Shown here: piece by piece, positions 1 through 5,606 of the stretch
Position numbering within the stretch: position 1 is the stretch's first letter
Layout of the letters: each line of letters starts with the position of its first letter
NCBI GenBank assembly: GCA_030632465.1
Contig: DAOVUR010000133.1
Coordinates: 1 to 5,608, forward strand
Source: a bacterium
Lineage (GTDB): Bacteria > Verrucomicrobiota > Kiritimatiellia > UBA8416 > CAMZLY01
Reading direction: 5' to 3'
Length of the DNA stretch: 5,608 nt
Notes under the pieces: generated by a model
What the model was told of the DNA's origin: nothing
What the model saw: only the letters and a program-made list of their open reading frames with translations
The model's database searches: none
Translations under genes and position numbers: made by a program

Positions 1-237
1 CAGTATCATAATGTTATAGATGTTGTTGTTCTTGATATGGTTATGCCTAATATGGGTGGTGCTGAAACATTTTATGCGTTACAGAAGATCAATCCAGATG
101 TTAAGGTTATTGTTACTTCAGGATTTAGTATCAACCGAAATGTCCAGGGGTTAATTGATACAGGTGCAGAAGGTTTTGTGCAGAAACCTTTCAGGAAAAG
201 TTGTTTATGCTCTGCGATATCAGCTGCTTGTAAATAA
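1..237 (+). CDS. Response-regulator receiver domain, C-terminal part (5' end outside window)
   Basis: The open frame enters from the left edge and gives 78 residues before TAA at 235-237. It matches the second half of a CheY-like receiver domain. The phospho-acceptor Asp is residue 12 of the visible part (VVVLDMVMPNMGG), followed by the MP.MGG loop typical of receivers. The switch Thr is near residue 39 (KVIVTSG) and the conserved Lys is residue 62 (FVQKPF). The chain ends about 16 residues after that Lys, where the last receiver helix should finish, so the receiver is the C-terminal domain. The MPNMGG...INPDVKVIV style is common in receivers at the end of hybrid histidine kinases, but a stand-alone or N-terminally fused regulator is equally possible because the start is not seen. 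The final helix (RKSCLCSAISAA) keeps a normal hydrophobic pattern, so I see no frameshift. The output and target are unknown, and nothing ties it to the tat genes except position. Confidence 0.85.
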   Translation, partial: QYHNVIDVVVLDMVMPNMGGAETFYALQKINPDVKVIVTSGFSINRNVQGLIDTGAEGFVQKPFRKSCLCSAISAACK

Positions 238-263
238 AAGTATAGCTTGATATATCGGTTGGT

Positions 264-301
264 TTGGGCGTAGAGTCTTCCACGTTTATTATATGAACGT
301 G
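264..301 (+). promoter_or_regulatory. Candidate promoter with overlapping inverted repeat upstream of tatA
   Basis: TTGGGC (264-269), a 17-base spacer and TATTAT (287-292) could be a sigma-70 type promoter; the -10 matches consensus at 5 of 6 positions and the -35 at only 3. A perfect inverted repeat, CACGTT (281-286) and AACGTG (296-301), encloses the -10 with 9 bases between the arms, as an operator might. Six-base arms arise often by chance, so this is a weak call. The 96-base gap after the receiver gene is the natural place for a tat promoter, though read-through from upstream is possible. Confidence 0.22.
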
Positions 302-320
302 ATAGCTGTAGATATTTGAT

Positions 321-327
321 AAAGGAG
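321..327 (+). promoter_or_regulatory. Ribosome binding site that sets the tatA start
   Basis: AAAGGAG ends six bases before ATG at 334, an ideal Shine-Dalgarno spacing. A longer in-frame reading from TTG at 316 would place this site inside the coding region, so 334 is the better start. Confidence 0.75.
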
Positions 328-333
328 ATAGTT

Positions 334-603
334 ATGATAGGGCAATTTGCTCCAATAGCATTTTGGACACCGGGTGGATGGGAAATGTTAGTGATCTTGG
401 TTGTGGCGGTGCTTATTTTTGGGCGGCGTTTACCTGAGATTGCTAAAAATATGGGTAAAAGCGTATCTGAGTTCAAGAAGGGTGTTAAAGAGGCTGATAA
501 GGCCAAGGATGATATTCTTGATGATGTGCGTGATGCTGGTGACAAAGTAGATGTTGCGGCTAAGGATGCTGATTTATCTGATGATGCTGATCAGAAAAGC
601 TGA
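334..603 (+). CDS. tatA: Sec-independent protein translocase subunit TatA
   Basis: This is the pore-forming subunit of the twin-arginine translocase, which moves folded proteins with RR signal peptides across the inner membrane using the proton-motive force. The 89-residue product has the standard TatA plan: a short N-terminus, one membrane helix at about residues 14-29 (GGWEMLVILVVAVLIFG), the Phe-Gly hinge at 29-30, an amphipathic helix from about 33 to 50 (LPEIAKNMGKSVSEFKKG) and a charged, Asp/Lys-rich cytoplasmic tail. The acidic residue at the start of the membrane helix is Glu17. The FKKG end of the amphipathic helix and the short length favour TatA over TatB. It starts at ATG 334 behind a strong AAAGGAG, not at TTG 316. 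The gene lies 12 bases upstream of tatC, clearly as one operon. With no tatB in the visible cluster, this protein may serve both TatA and TatB roles, as in minimal TatAC systems; that is inference. Confidence 0.95.
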   Translation: MIGQFAPIAFWTPGGWEMLVILVVAVLIFGRRLPEIAKNMGKSVSEFKKGVKEADKAKDDILDDVRDAGDKVDVAAKDADLSDDADQKS

Positions 604-615
604 AGAAAATAGATC

Positions 616-1440
616 ATGAAGCAGTCACCAGAAGATAGCCATTATGACTCTTCAATGAGCCTTGAAGATCATTTGGATGAATTAAGATTTCGTCTTATAC
701 GTATAGTTATAGGTGTTGCCGTTGGTTTGGTAGTCTGTCTCTTTTTTGGCTCTCATATCGTGGGTCTTATCCAACATCCATATTTAGAAGCTGTGCATTC
801 GCTACAGGGTATTGCTGCTACATCAGATAGTGCGCAATCCGGTACAGCTGCTGGCTCTGTTATGCCTGAGAAATATCAACTTCAAACACTTTCACCTGCC
901 GGTGGCTTGCTAAGCTATATGAAAATAGTCTTAGTTTCAGGGCTACTGCTGTCATCACCGTGGGTGTTTTATCATATATGGATGTTTATTGCGACTGGCT
1001 TGTACCCTAAAGAAAAGAAGTTTGTTTATAAAGCAGCGCCAGTTTCTGCTGGGCTATTTGTGTTTGGCGCACTCTTTTTTGTGTTAGTAGTAGCGCCGTT
1101 ATCTCTTACTTTTTTGGTGAACTTTAATGACAGGGTTCTTGACCTACGTTCAGCTTTTGATTTTACTGAGTATGTGTCATTTGTGACTACGCTTGCTTTT
1201 GTTTTTGGAATAGCTTTTCAGATGCCGTTGGCTATCTTCTTTTTAAATAAGGCCGGCCTAGTTTCCGTGACACAGCTAACGACGTCACGGAAGTATGTCT
1301 TGTTAGGAATTGTTGTTGTTGCTGCTATGGCTACGCCGCCGGATGTTATCTCGCAAGTTACGCTAGCTTTGCCGCTATACCTACTGTTTGAACTGGGGAT
1401 TGTCTTTAGCAGGCTTTCTGATATGTCGAACAAAAACTAA
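616..1440 (+). CDS. tatC: Sec-independent protein translocase subunit TatC
   Basis: This polytopic inner-membrane receptor recognises twin-arginine signal peptides and recruits TatA. The 274-residue protein shows six likely membrane helices, roughly at 27-45, 101-125, 142-168, 185-211, 226-240 and 245-263. Family motifs are intact: the N-terminal cytoplasmic SLEDHLDELRFRL (15-27), then IWMFIATGLYPKEKK, where Phe124 and Glu133 correspond to E. coli Phe94 and Glu103 of the signal-peptide site, then FGIAFQMP (198-204) and ATPPDVISQ (239-247). Gln202 stands where E. coli has Glu170, a variation I believe is common in the family. The first periplasmic loop (about 54-98) is longer than in E. coli (258 residues in all) and includes an Ala/Ser/Gly-rich stretch at 67-82. 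The ATG at 616 has only a weak purine-rich site (GAAGAAAA). A later ATG at 655 (Met14) would still keep the HLDELR motif but lacks a better site. Translational coupling to tatA across the 12-base gap is likely. Confidence 0.96.
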   Translation: MKQSPEDSHYDSSMSLEDHLDELRFRLIRIVIGVAVGLVVCLFFGSHIVGLIQHPYLEAVHSLQGIAATSDSAQSGTAAGSVMPEKYQLQTLSPAGGLLSYMKIVLVSGLLLSSPWVFYHIWMFIATGLYPKEKKFVYKAAPVSAGLFVFGALFFVLVVAPLSLTFLVNFNDRVLDLRSAFDFTEYVSFVTTLAFVFGIAFQMPLAIFFLNKAGLVSVTQLTTSRKYVLLGIVVVAAMATPPDVISQVTLALPLYLLFELGIVFSRLSDMSNKN

Positions 1441-1466
1441 TTTGGTTGTCTGGCAGGGGAGTTGTA

Positions 1467-1617
1467 GGGCCGAAATGCCCCAATGTAGACCGGCTCTTCG
1501 GCTCCGCTCATGGACCTTGCTAGAGGATGGTTTTCGCTGAGTAGGTATAGGCGACGCTTCGTTATAGTCTGAAATCATGCTCGTCCTGCTGGCCATTGAG
1601 CGGAGCCGAAATGCCTC
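1467..1617. repeat. GC-rich structured intergenic element with 14-bp inverted repeat and duplicated hairpin motif
   Basis: Between the convergent tatC and pepN ends, about 170 bases rise to roughly 55% GC (94 of 170 counted at 1451-1620), clearly above the flanking genes. TTCGGCTCCGCTCA (1497-1510) and TGAGCGGAGCCGAA (1597-1610) are perfect inverted repeats. Allowing single-base bulges, the stem continues inward (TGG/CCA, CC/GG, GC/GC, AGGA/TCCT). A 15-base motif occurs twice in direct orientation, at 1467-1481 (GGGCCGAAATGCCCC) and 1603-1617 (GAGCCGAAATGCCTC), the second overlapping the right arm. The element could be a dispersed palindromic repeat of REP or MITE type, a non-coding RNA, or part of a bidirectional termination region. 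No transposase, clear target-site duplication or known RNA family was recognised. Strand is unassigned because the long stem can form on either. Confidence 0.6.
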
Positions 1618-1634
1618 ATCCAAGTGAGTTTTTT
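1615..1634 (+). terminator. Candidate intrinsic terminator of the tatAC operon
   Basis: CTCA (1615-1618) can pair with TGAG (1625-1628) across a 6-base loop, followed at once by TTTTTT (1629-1634). The stem is short, but it sits just downstream of the long inverted repeat ending at 1610, which could help termination. It lies about 175 bases after the tatC stop, so the transcript would include the whole GC-rich element. Confidence 0.35.
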
Positions 1635-1646
1635 CTTGGTACTATT

Positions 1647-1676
1647 AAAAAGAAAGATATCAATAATTGTTTATCT
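1647..1676 (-). terminator. Candidate intrinsic terminator of pepN
   Basis: Read on the minus strand, AGATA (1676-1672) pairs with TATCT (1659-1655), and after a small internal loop CAA pairs with TTG around a 3-base loop. The run TTCTTTTT (1654-1647) follows directly. The hairpin and U-rich tail lie about 40 bases past the pepN stop in the right orientation. The stem is AT-rich and therefore weak. Confidence 0.4.
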
Positions 1677-1701
1677 GCCTAACTGCGAAGCTGTTGGTAT
1701 G

Positions 1702-1729
1702 ATTCACTATTCACTATTAATTATTCACT
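1702..1729 (-). repeat. Heptamer tandem array overlapping the pepN stop
   Basis: Four contiguous 7-base units on the plus strand read ATTCACT, ATTCACT, ATTAATT, ATTCACT. In the pepN sense strand the units are AGTGAAT (three copies) and AATTAAT. The pepN TAA (1717-1719) lies in the variant unit. The array resembles the short tandemly repeated heptamers (STRR) known from cyanobacteria, and its core matches the heptamers after thyA. Confidence 0.75.
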
Positions 1730-4383
1730 GTCTTTATTTGTTCACTGCTTTTAAGAGTGTTTTCTACAATTTCTTTTAGGCCGGTGGAAATATCTGCTGT
1801 TTGCACAATACGGGTTAGCTCTTGTTTCATAAGCTTCTTTGCATCTGGGTTTAGTTTCGGGTAGTCCTTGAATGCTTTGGCGAAACCAGCAGATGTTAGA
1901 TTATTAAATTTGTCAACTTCGATACATATATCAGCTATTAATTTATATCCCTGTCCAGAAGCATGGTGGAAGTGAATGCTGTTGTTTGCGAATGCTCCAT
2001 ATAAACTACGTAGTCGGTTAGGGTTCTTGTTATCAAAAAGTTCATCTTTTGCGAGCTTTAAAGTGTCACCATACGCATCAGGTCGGCTACTGGCACTTGC
2101 TTGGACCGCGAACCATTTATTGATGACATTAAATTCTTCTTTGTAGTAGGTGTGAAACTCTTTAAGCGCGCTATCTCGTTCTGGGCTTTTTGTTTTGCAT
2201 AAGACCGCCATAGCACTCAGTTTATCGGTCATATTATTGGCGTTTATGAACTGTGTCTTTGCGAGCTCTACAGCTTTGTCATCAAGTGCTGAGAGATAGC
2301 TTAAGCAGAGGTTCTTGAATTCGCGTTCTCCAATAGATTTGCCGTCAGTTTTATATTCAGTAGTTGAGTATTTATTGTAGAACTTTTTTAATAGCTCTTT
2401 ATGCTGCTCTGCTATCTGTTTAATGAATATGTTACGTGCAGTAAATGCATTATGGAAGTCGCATACTTCAAGCTCTTGATTGATCAACGATATTGGTGGT
2501 AGTGTTAATGCTTCTGAACAGAATGCTCGATCCAATGTTTCGTCAGAGATAAGTGTGCCAAATGCGGTAATAATTTCTTCAGGAACTGATGGTGAATTGC
2601 CTTGTTTTAGCTCGGTAATCATTTCGAGGATGGATTCCATAGCTAGTTGTTGACCTGCGTCGTAGCGGTTGAAAGAATCGCTGTCGTGCTTTAGTAGAAA
2701 AATAAGTTCATCGCGACTATAGCTGTATATAGATTTAACTGGTGCGGAGAAATTACGGAATAGTGATGGTGTTGGTTCTGAGTTTATGTTTGTGAATACA
2801 AATTTGCTAGTTGATTCACTAATGATTAGTGTTCTATTGGTTGTTGCACATTTAGCATCTTCATTTTCCAGTTGTAATAATAAATCTTTACCATGTTTAT
2901 CTATTAGGCCAATGGTCATTGGAATGTAGAAAGGCTCTTTGGGGCTGTTGTCGGCTGTTGCTGGACAACTTTGTTTAACTGTTAGTGTATAGGTTTGTTT
3001 GTCTTGGTTATAGCATCCTTCAGTTTTGCAGATAGGTGTGCCTGCCTGATTATACCAACGCCTGAATTGCGGTAGTTGTGTATTGTTGGCCGACTCCATG
3101 GCATGTAGGAAATCCTCGGTAGTAACGGCCATGCCGTCATATAGCTCGAAATATTTGTCTATGCCTTTACGGAACCCATCTACCCCTAGAATGGTTTGCA
3201 ACATGCGGATAACTTCAGCACCTTTATTATATACAGTTGCAGTGTAGAAATTGTTTATCTCTTTGTATGATTGTGGTTGGATAGGGTGTGAGTTCGGGCC
3301 TGCGTCCTCTACGAATTGTACGGCACGCATGCCGCATGCATCGTGTATGCGCTTGATAGGGCGTGAATTCATGTCAGCCGTAAATTCACCGTCACGAAAA
3401 ACGGTTAAGCCTTCTTTTAGGGTGATCTGGAACCAGTCACGGCAGGTAACGCGGTCGCCTGTCCAGTTGTGAAAATACTCATGGGCTACGACGGTTTCTA
3501 TATAGCTAAAATCACTATCGGTTGCTGTTTCTGGGTTGGCAAGTGCGCAGGCGGAGTTAAAGATATTGAGTCCTTTGTTTTCCATCGCTCCATAATTAAA
3601 AGCATCGACCGCGACAATCATGAATAGATCAAGGTCGTATTCAAGTCCGAAGGTTTCTTCATCCCAGAGCATGGCCTTCTTTAACGATGTTATGGCATGT
3701 TGAACTTTGTCGTCATTGCCATGATCAACAAAAATGTGGATATCAATTTTTCTACCTGACATGGTTGTGAAGTTATCCTTTGCGACAGCAAAATCTCCGG
3801 CAACGAGCGCGAAGAGGTAGCATGGCTTTAAAAATGGGTCGCTCCATTTTGTTAGGTGACGACTATGGGGAAGGTCTTGTGATTCGGTGTTGTTACCGTT
3901 TGACAATAAGTGTGGGAACTTTGTTTTGTCGGCGGTTATAGTTGTTGTGAATGCGCTCATTACATCTGGGCGATCGATATAGTAGGTGATTTTCCGAAAC
4001 CCTTGCGATTCATTTTGGGTGCATAGCACATTGCCCGACTTATATAATCCTTCTAGCCATGTATTGTTGTATGGATCGATTTCTACTACGGTTTTGAGTG
4101 TGAATTCTGAAGGGACATTTGTGATGCAGAGTAACTTGTCAGTAACCACAAAATCATCTTCCGATACTACTTCGCCATCAATTTCGACTAAGGTGAGCTT
4201 TAAGCGTTCGCCGTTTAGTTTTAATGTGTGACCTGCTGGTGTATTGCTATTTGCTTTTATCTGCAGGATGGCGGTTACGGTTACTGATTTTTCAAAGATA
4301 TCGAAGTACAGGTCTGTAGTAGGGATAAGGTAGTCTGGTGCAGTGTAATTTTTTAGATATTTAGTGTTGTCTAATGAAGTCAT
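1717..4383 (-). CDS. pepN: Aminopeptidase N, M1 family zinc metallopeptidase
   Basis: This enzyme removes N-terminal residues from peptides in the cytosol, in the last steps of protein turnover. The 888-residue product is close to E. coli PepN (870) and runs about four positions ahead of it. CTQNESQGFR at 121-130 holds the substrate-binding Gln/Glu pair (123, 125). GAMEN (265-269) is the exopeptidase motif, and HEYFH (301-305) with Glu324 (KEGLT) forms the HExxH-18-E zinc site, with Glu302 as general base. Tyr385 (TVYNKG) is the transition-state Tyr. The expected order is an N-terminal beta sandwich to about 195, a thermolysin-like catalytic domain to about 450, a small beta domain, then a long helical C-terminal domain. 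No signal peptide is seen. ATG 4383 has AAGGA six bases upstream. All catalytic residues are present, so it should be active. The last ten or so residues extend beyond the usual family end, and the final VNN and stop are encoded by the heptamer array. Confidence 0.97.
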   Translation of the reverse strand: MTSLDNTKYLKNYTAPDYLIPTTDLYFDIFEKSVTVTAILQIKANSNTPAGHTLKLNGERLKLTLVEIDGEVVSEDDFVVTDKLLCITNVPSEFTLKTVVEIDPYNNTWLEGLYKSGNVLCTQNESQGFRKITYYIDRPDVMSAFTTTITADKTKFPHLLSNGNNTESQDLPHSRHLTKWSDPFLKPCYLFALVAGDFAVAKDNFTTMSGRKIDIHIFVDHGNDDKVQHAITSLKKAMLWDEETFGLEYDLDLFMIVAVDAFNYGAMENKGLNIFNSACALANPETATDSDFSYIETVVAHEYFHNWTGDRVTCRDWFQITLKEGLTVFRDGEFTADMNSRPIKRIHDACGMRAVQFVEDAGPNSHPIQPQSYKEINNFYTATVYNKGAEVIRMLQTILGVDGFRKGIDKYFELYDGMAVTTEDFLHAMESANNTQLPQFRRWYNQAGTPICKTEGCYNQDKQTYTLTVKQSCPATADNSPKEPFYIPMTIGLIDKHGKDLLLQLENEDAKCATTNRTLIISESTSKFVFTNINSEPTPSLFRNFSAPVKSIYSYSRDELIFLLKHDSDSFNRYDAGQQLAMESILEMITELKQGNSPSVPEEIITAFGTLISDETLDRAFCSEALTLPPISLINQELEVCDFHNAFTARNIFIKQIAEQHKELLKKFYNKYSTTEYKTDGKSIGEREFKNLCLSYLSALDDKAVELAKTQFINANNMTDKLSAMAVLCKTKSPERDSALKEFHTYYKEEFNVINKWFAVQASASSRPDAYGDTLKLAKDELFDNKNPNRLRSLYGAFANNSIHFHHASGQGYKLIADICIEVDKFNNLTSAGFAKAFKDYPKLNPDAKKLMKQELTRIVQTADISTGLKEIVENTLKSSEQIKTVNN

Positions 4384-4389
4384 GTTGAA

Positions 4390-4394
4390 TCCTT
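4390..4394 (-). promoter_or_regulatory. Ribosome binding site of pepN
   Basis: AAGGA on the minus strand lies six bases before the ATG whose first base is 4383. It supports this start, which also begins the expected N-terminal domain. Confidence 0.6.
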
Positions 4395-4441
4395 ATTGTT
4401 TTAGATTGAGGTGAAATATTCGCACAAAGTTTGGCGTGATG

Positions 4442-4471
4442 CAAGCATGCGCTGGAAAAGGGGAATGCTTG
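4442..4471. promoter_or_regulatory. Inverted repeat in the pepN/thyA divergent spacer (possible operator)
   Basis: CAAGCAT (4442-4448) and ATGCTTG (4465-4471) are perfect inverted repeats with centres 23 bases apart, about two helical turns. A second, partly overlapping pair is CTGGAA (4452-4457) and TTCCAG (4494-4499). A weak minus-strand promoter candidate for pepN overlaps the first arm: TTGCAT (4444-4439), 17 bases, then GAATAT (4421-4416) preceded by TGC. Together these suggest the control region of pepN, but each match is within reach of chance. The rest of 4384-4575 shows no gene. Confidence 0.25.
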
Positions 4472-4539
4472 AATGGTTGAGAAAAATGAGACCTTCCAGT
4501 CACGTATGAGTTCTATTTACTGTTGGGTTTTCATTTTTC

Positions 4540-4569
4540 TTGATTATGTCGGTGTTTAGTCGTTAGTAT
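4540..4569 (+). promoter_or_regulatory. Candidate thyA promoter placing the transcript start at or near the ATG
   Basis: TTGATT (4540-4545), an 18-base spacer and TAGTAT (4564-4569) form a plausible promoter. Transcription starting six or seven bases after the -10 would begin at about 4575-4577, which is the thyA ATG itself. The sequence before the ATG has no Shine-Dalgarno motif, which agrees with a leaderless transcript. Confidence 0.3.
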
Positions 4570-4575
4570 GTTGCC

Positions 4576-5580
4576 ATGAAAAACATAGAAAAACACCCTG
4601 AATATCAGTATCTCGATCTGCTTCAAGATATCCTTGATAATGGATCTGAGAAAGAGCTCTTTTTAACGCCGGAAGTTAAGGCGCAATATCTTGATAATGG
4701 TGAGGAATTACCACATATTAAGTCTGTATTTGGCAGGCAGATTCGCTTTGATATGTCTAAAGGTTTTCCGCTATTGACCACTAAGAAAGTGTTTATGCGC
4801 GGGATTACTGAGGAACTTATATGGTTTCTTAAAGGGGACTCTAACCTGAAATATTTGGCTGACCGTGATGTGCATATCTGGGATGAATGGGCATACAAAA
4901 AATATCACCGACTTTGTAAGGAGTCTGGACTGCCTGACCTGACGCAGAAAGAGTTTATTGCTAAGCTTAAGTCTGAGCCTGAAGATGGTGAGTTTGTTCA
5001 GATGTGGGGTGACCTAGTTACTATTTATGGTCGTATGTGGCGGCGTTGGCCTGCAAGTGATGGGCGTGATATTGATCAGCTGGGCTGGTGTATTAAAGGT
5101 CTTAAAGAGCGTCCATTCAGAAAGTCGTATGTGGTTTCTGCATGGAACCCTGATTTTATTTATGATATGGCATCGTCTGGTAATGCTAATGAAGTACCGC
5201 CGTTTTGTCATACTACGTATCAGTTTAGCGTTACACATGGTAATCGTTTGAATCTTGGACTTTATCAGCGAAGTGCGGATGTTTTTCTTGGCGTGCCATT
5301 CAACATTGCTAGTTATGCGTTATTACTACAGATGGTGGCGCAGGTGACAGGATTAGTGCCGGGTGACTTCGTTCATACTTTTGGCGATGTCCATATCTAT
5401 TCGAACCATAAAGATCAGGTGATAGAGCAGATTTCACGCGAACCAAAACCGTTTCCAACGATGACACTTAATCCTGAGATTAATGATATTGATTCATTTA
5501 AGTATGAAGATTTCACATTAGAGGGATATGATCCGCATCCGGCGTTAAAGGCACCGATCACTAATGTTGGCGGATACTAA
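4576..5580 (+). CDS. thyA: Thymidylate synthase, ThyA family, divergent long form
   Basis: ThyA converts dUMP and methylene-tetrahydrofolate to dTMP and dihydrofolate in the cytosol. The 334-residue protein has the family core: FGRQIRFDMSKGFPLLTTKK (52-71), EELIWFLKGDSN (79-90), IWDEW (101-105), VSAWNPDF (187-194), PPFCH with catalytic Cys211, LYQRSADVFLG with phosphate-binding Arg232, PFNIASYALL with uracil-reading Asn243, GDVHIYSNH (270-278) and EGYDPHP (316-322). It is 70 residues longer than E. coli ThyA, mainly from about 14 extra residues at 24-51, about 35 at 107-145 (a place where the L. casei enzyme also has an insert), about 8 before the catalytic Cys, and a 4-residue C-terminal tail. 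Several canonical positions differ: Glu43 aligns with Arg21, Lys183-Ser184 with Arg126-Arg127, and LVTIYG replaces LGPVYG. The fold and chemistry are secure, but the exact substrate is less so. No Shine-Dalgarno is seen before ATG 4576, and no in-frame alternative start lies just upstream. Confidence 0.9.
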   Translation: MKNIEKHPEYQYLDLLQDILDNGSEKELFLTPEVKAQYLDNGEELPHIKSVFGRQIRFDMSKGFPLLTTKKVFMRGITEELIWFLKGDSNLKYLADRDVHIWDEWAYKKYHRLCKESGLPDLTQKEFIAKLKSEPEDGEFVQMWGDLVTIYGRMWRRWPASDGRDIDQLGWCIKGLKERPFRKSYVVSAWNPDFIYDMASSGNANEVPPFCHTTYQFSVTHGNRLNLGLYQRSADVFLGVPFNIASYALLLQMVAQVTGLVPGDFVHTFGDVHIYSNHKDQVIEQISREPKPFPTMTLNPEINDIDSFKYEDFTLEGYDPHPALKAPITNVGGY

Positions 5581-5585
5581 ATAAA

Positions 5586-5606
5586 GGGTGAAGGGTGAAG
5601 GGTGAA
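5586..5606 (+). repeat. GGGTGAA heptamer tandem array downstream of thyA
   Basis: Three perfect GGGTGAA units start five bases after the thyA stop (TAA at 5578-5580). The window ends two bases later, so the array may continue. The three TGA triplets (5589, 5596, 5603) fall in all three reading frames. The core NNGTGAA matches the array at the pepN 3' end in the same gene-relative orientation. Confidence 0.8.

Noticed and set aside
181..237. Possible frameshift after the KPF motif of the receiver domain
   Set aside because: The existing frame (RKSCLCSAISAACK) keeps the L..AI..A spacing of a final receiver helix; the other frames are no better.
316..333. Upstream TTG start extending TatA by six residues
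   Set aside because: The extension consists of the ribosome binding site AAAGGAG, which fits the ATG at 334 exactly.
72..545. 157-residue open frame on the minus strand opposite the receiver and tatA
   Set aside because: It lies antisense to two well-supported genes and shows no recognisable domain.
1497..1610. Complete MITE with 14-bp terminal repeats
   Set aside because: The bases flanking the arms (GGCTC before, ATGCC after) show no target-site duplication, so a simple insertion cannot be shown from this copy alone.
1467..1617. Integron attC site, SRP RNA, 6S RNA or tmRNA
   Set aside because: The inverted repeat lacks the attC core sites at its ends, and no motif of these RNAs is visible; the length is also wrong for tmRNA.
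1381..1623. Open frame of 80 residues on the minus strand across the tatC end and the GC-rich element
   Set aside because: It would start at TTG with no ribosome site, overlaps the conserved end of tatC, and its middle is the inverted-repeat arms read as Arg/Ser-rich peptide. It looks like a by-product of the repeat element.
5014..5251. Open frames of 74 residues on each strand inside thyA
   Set aside because: They are out-of-frame readings within the conserved ThyA core and have no ribosome site or domain.
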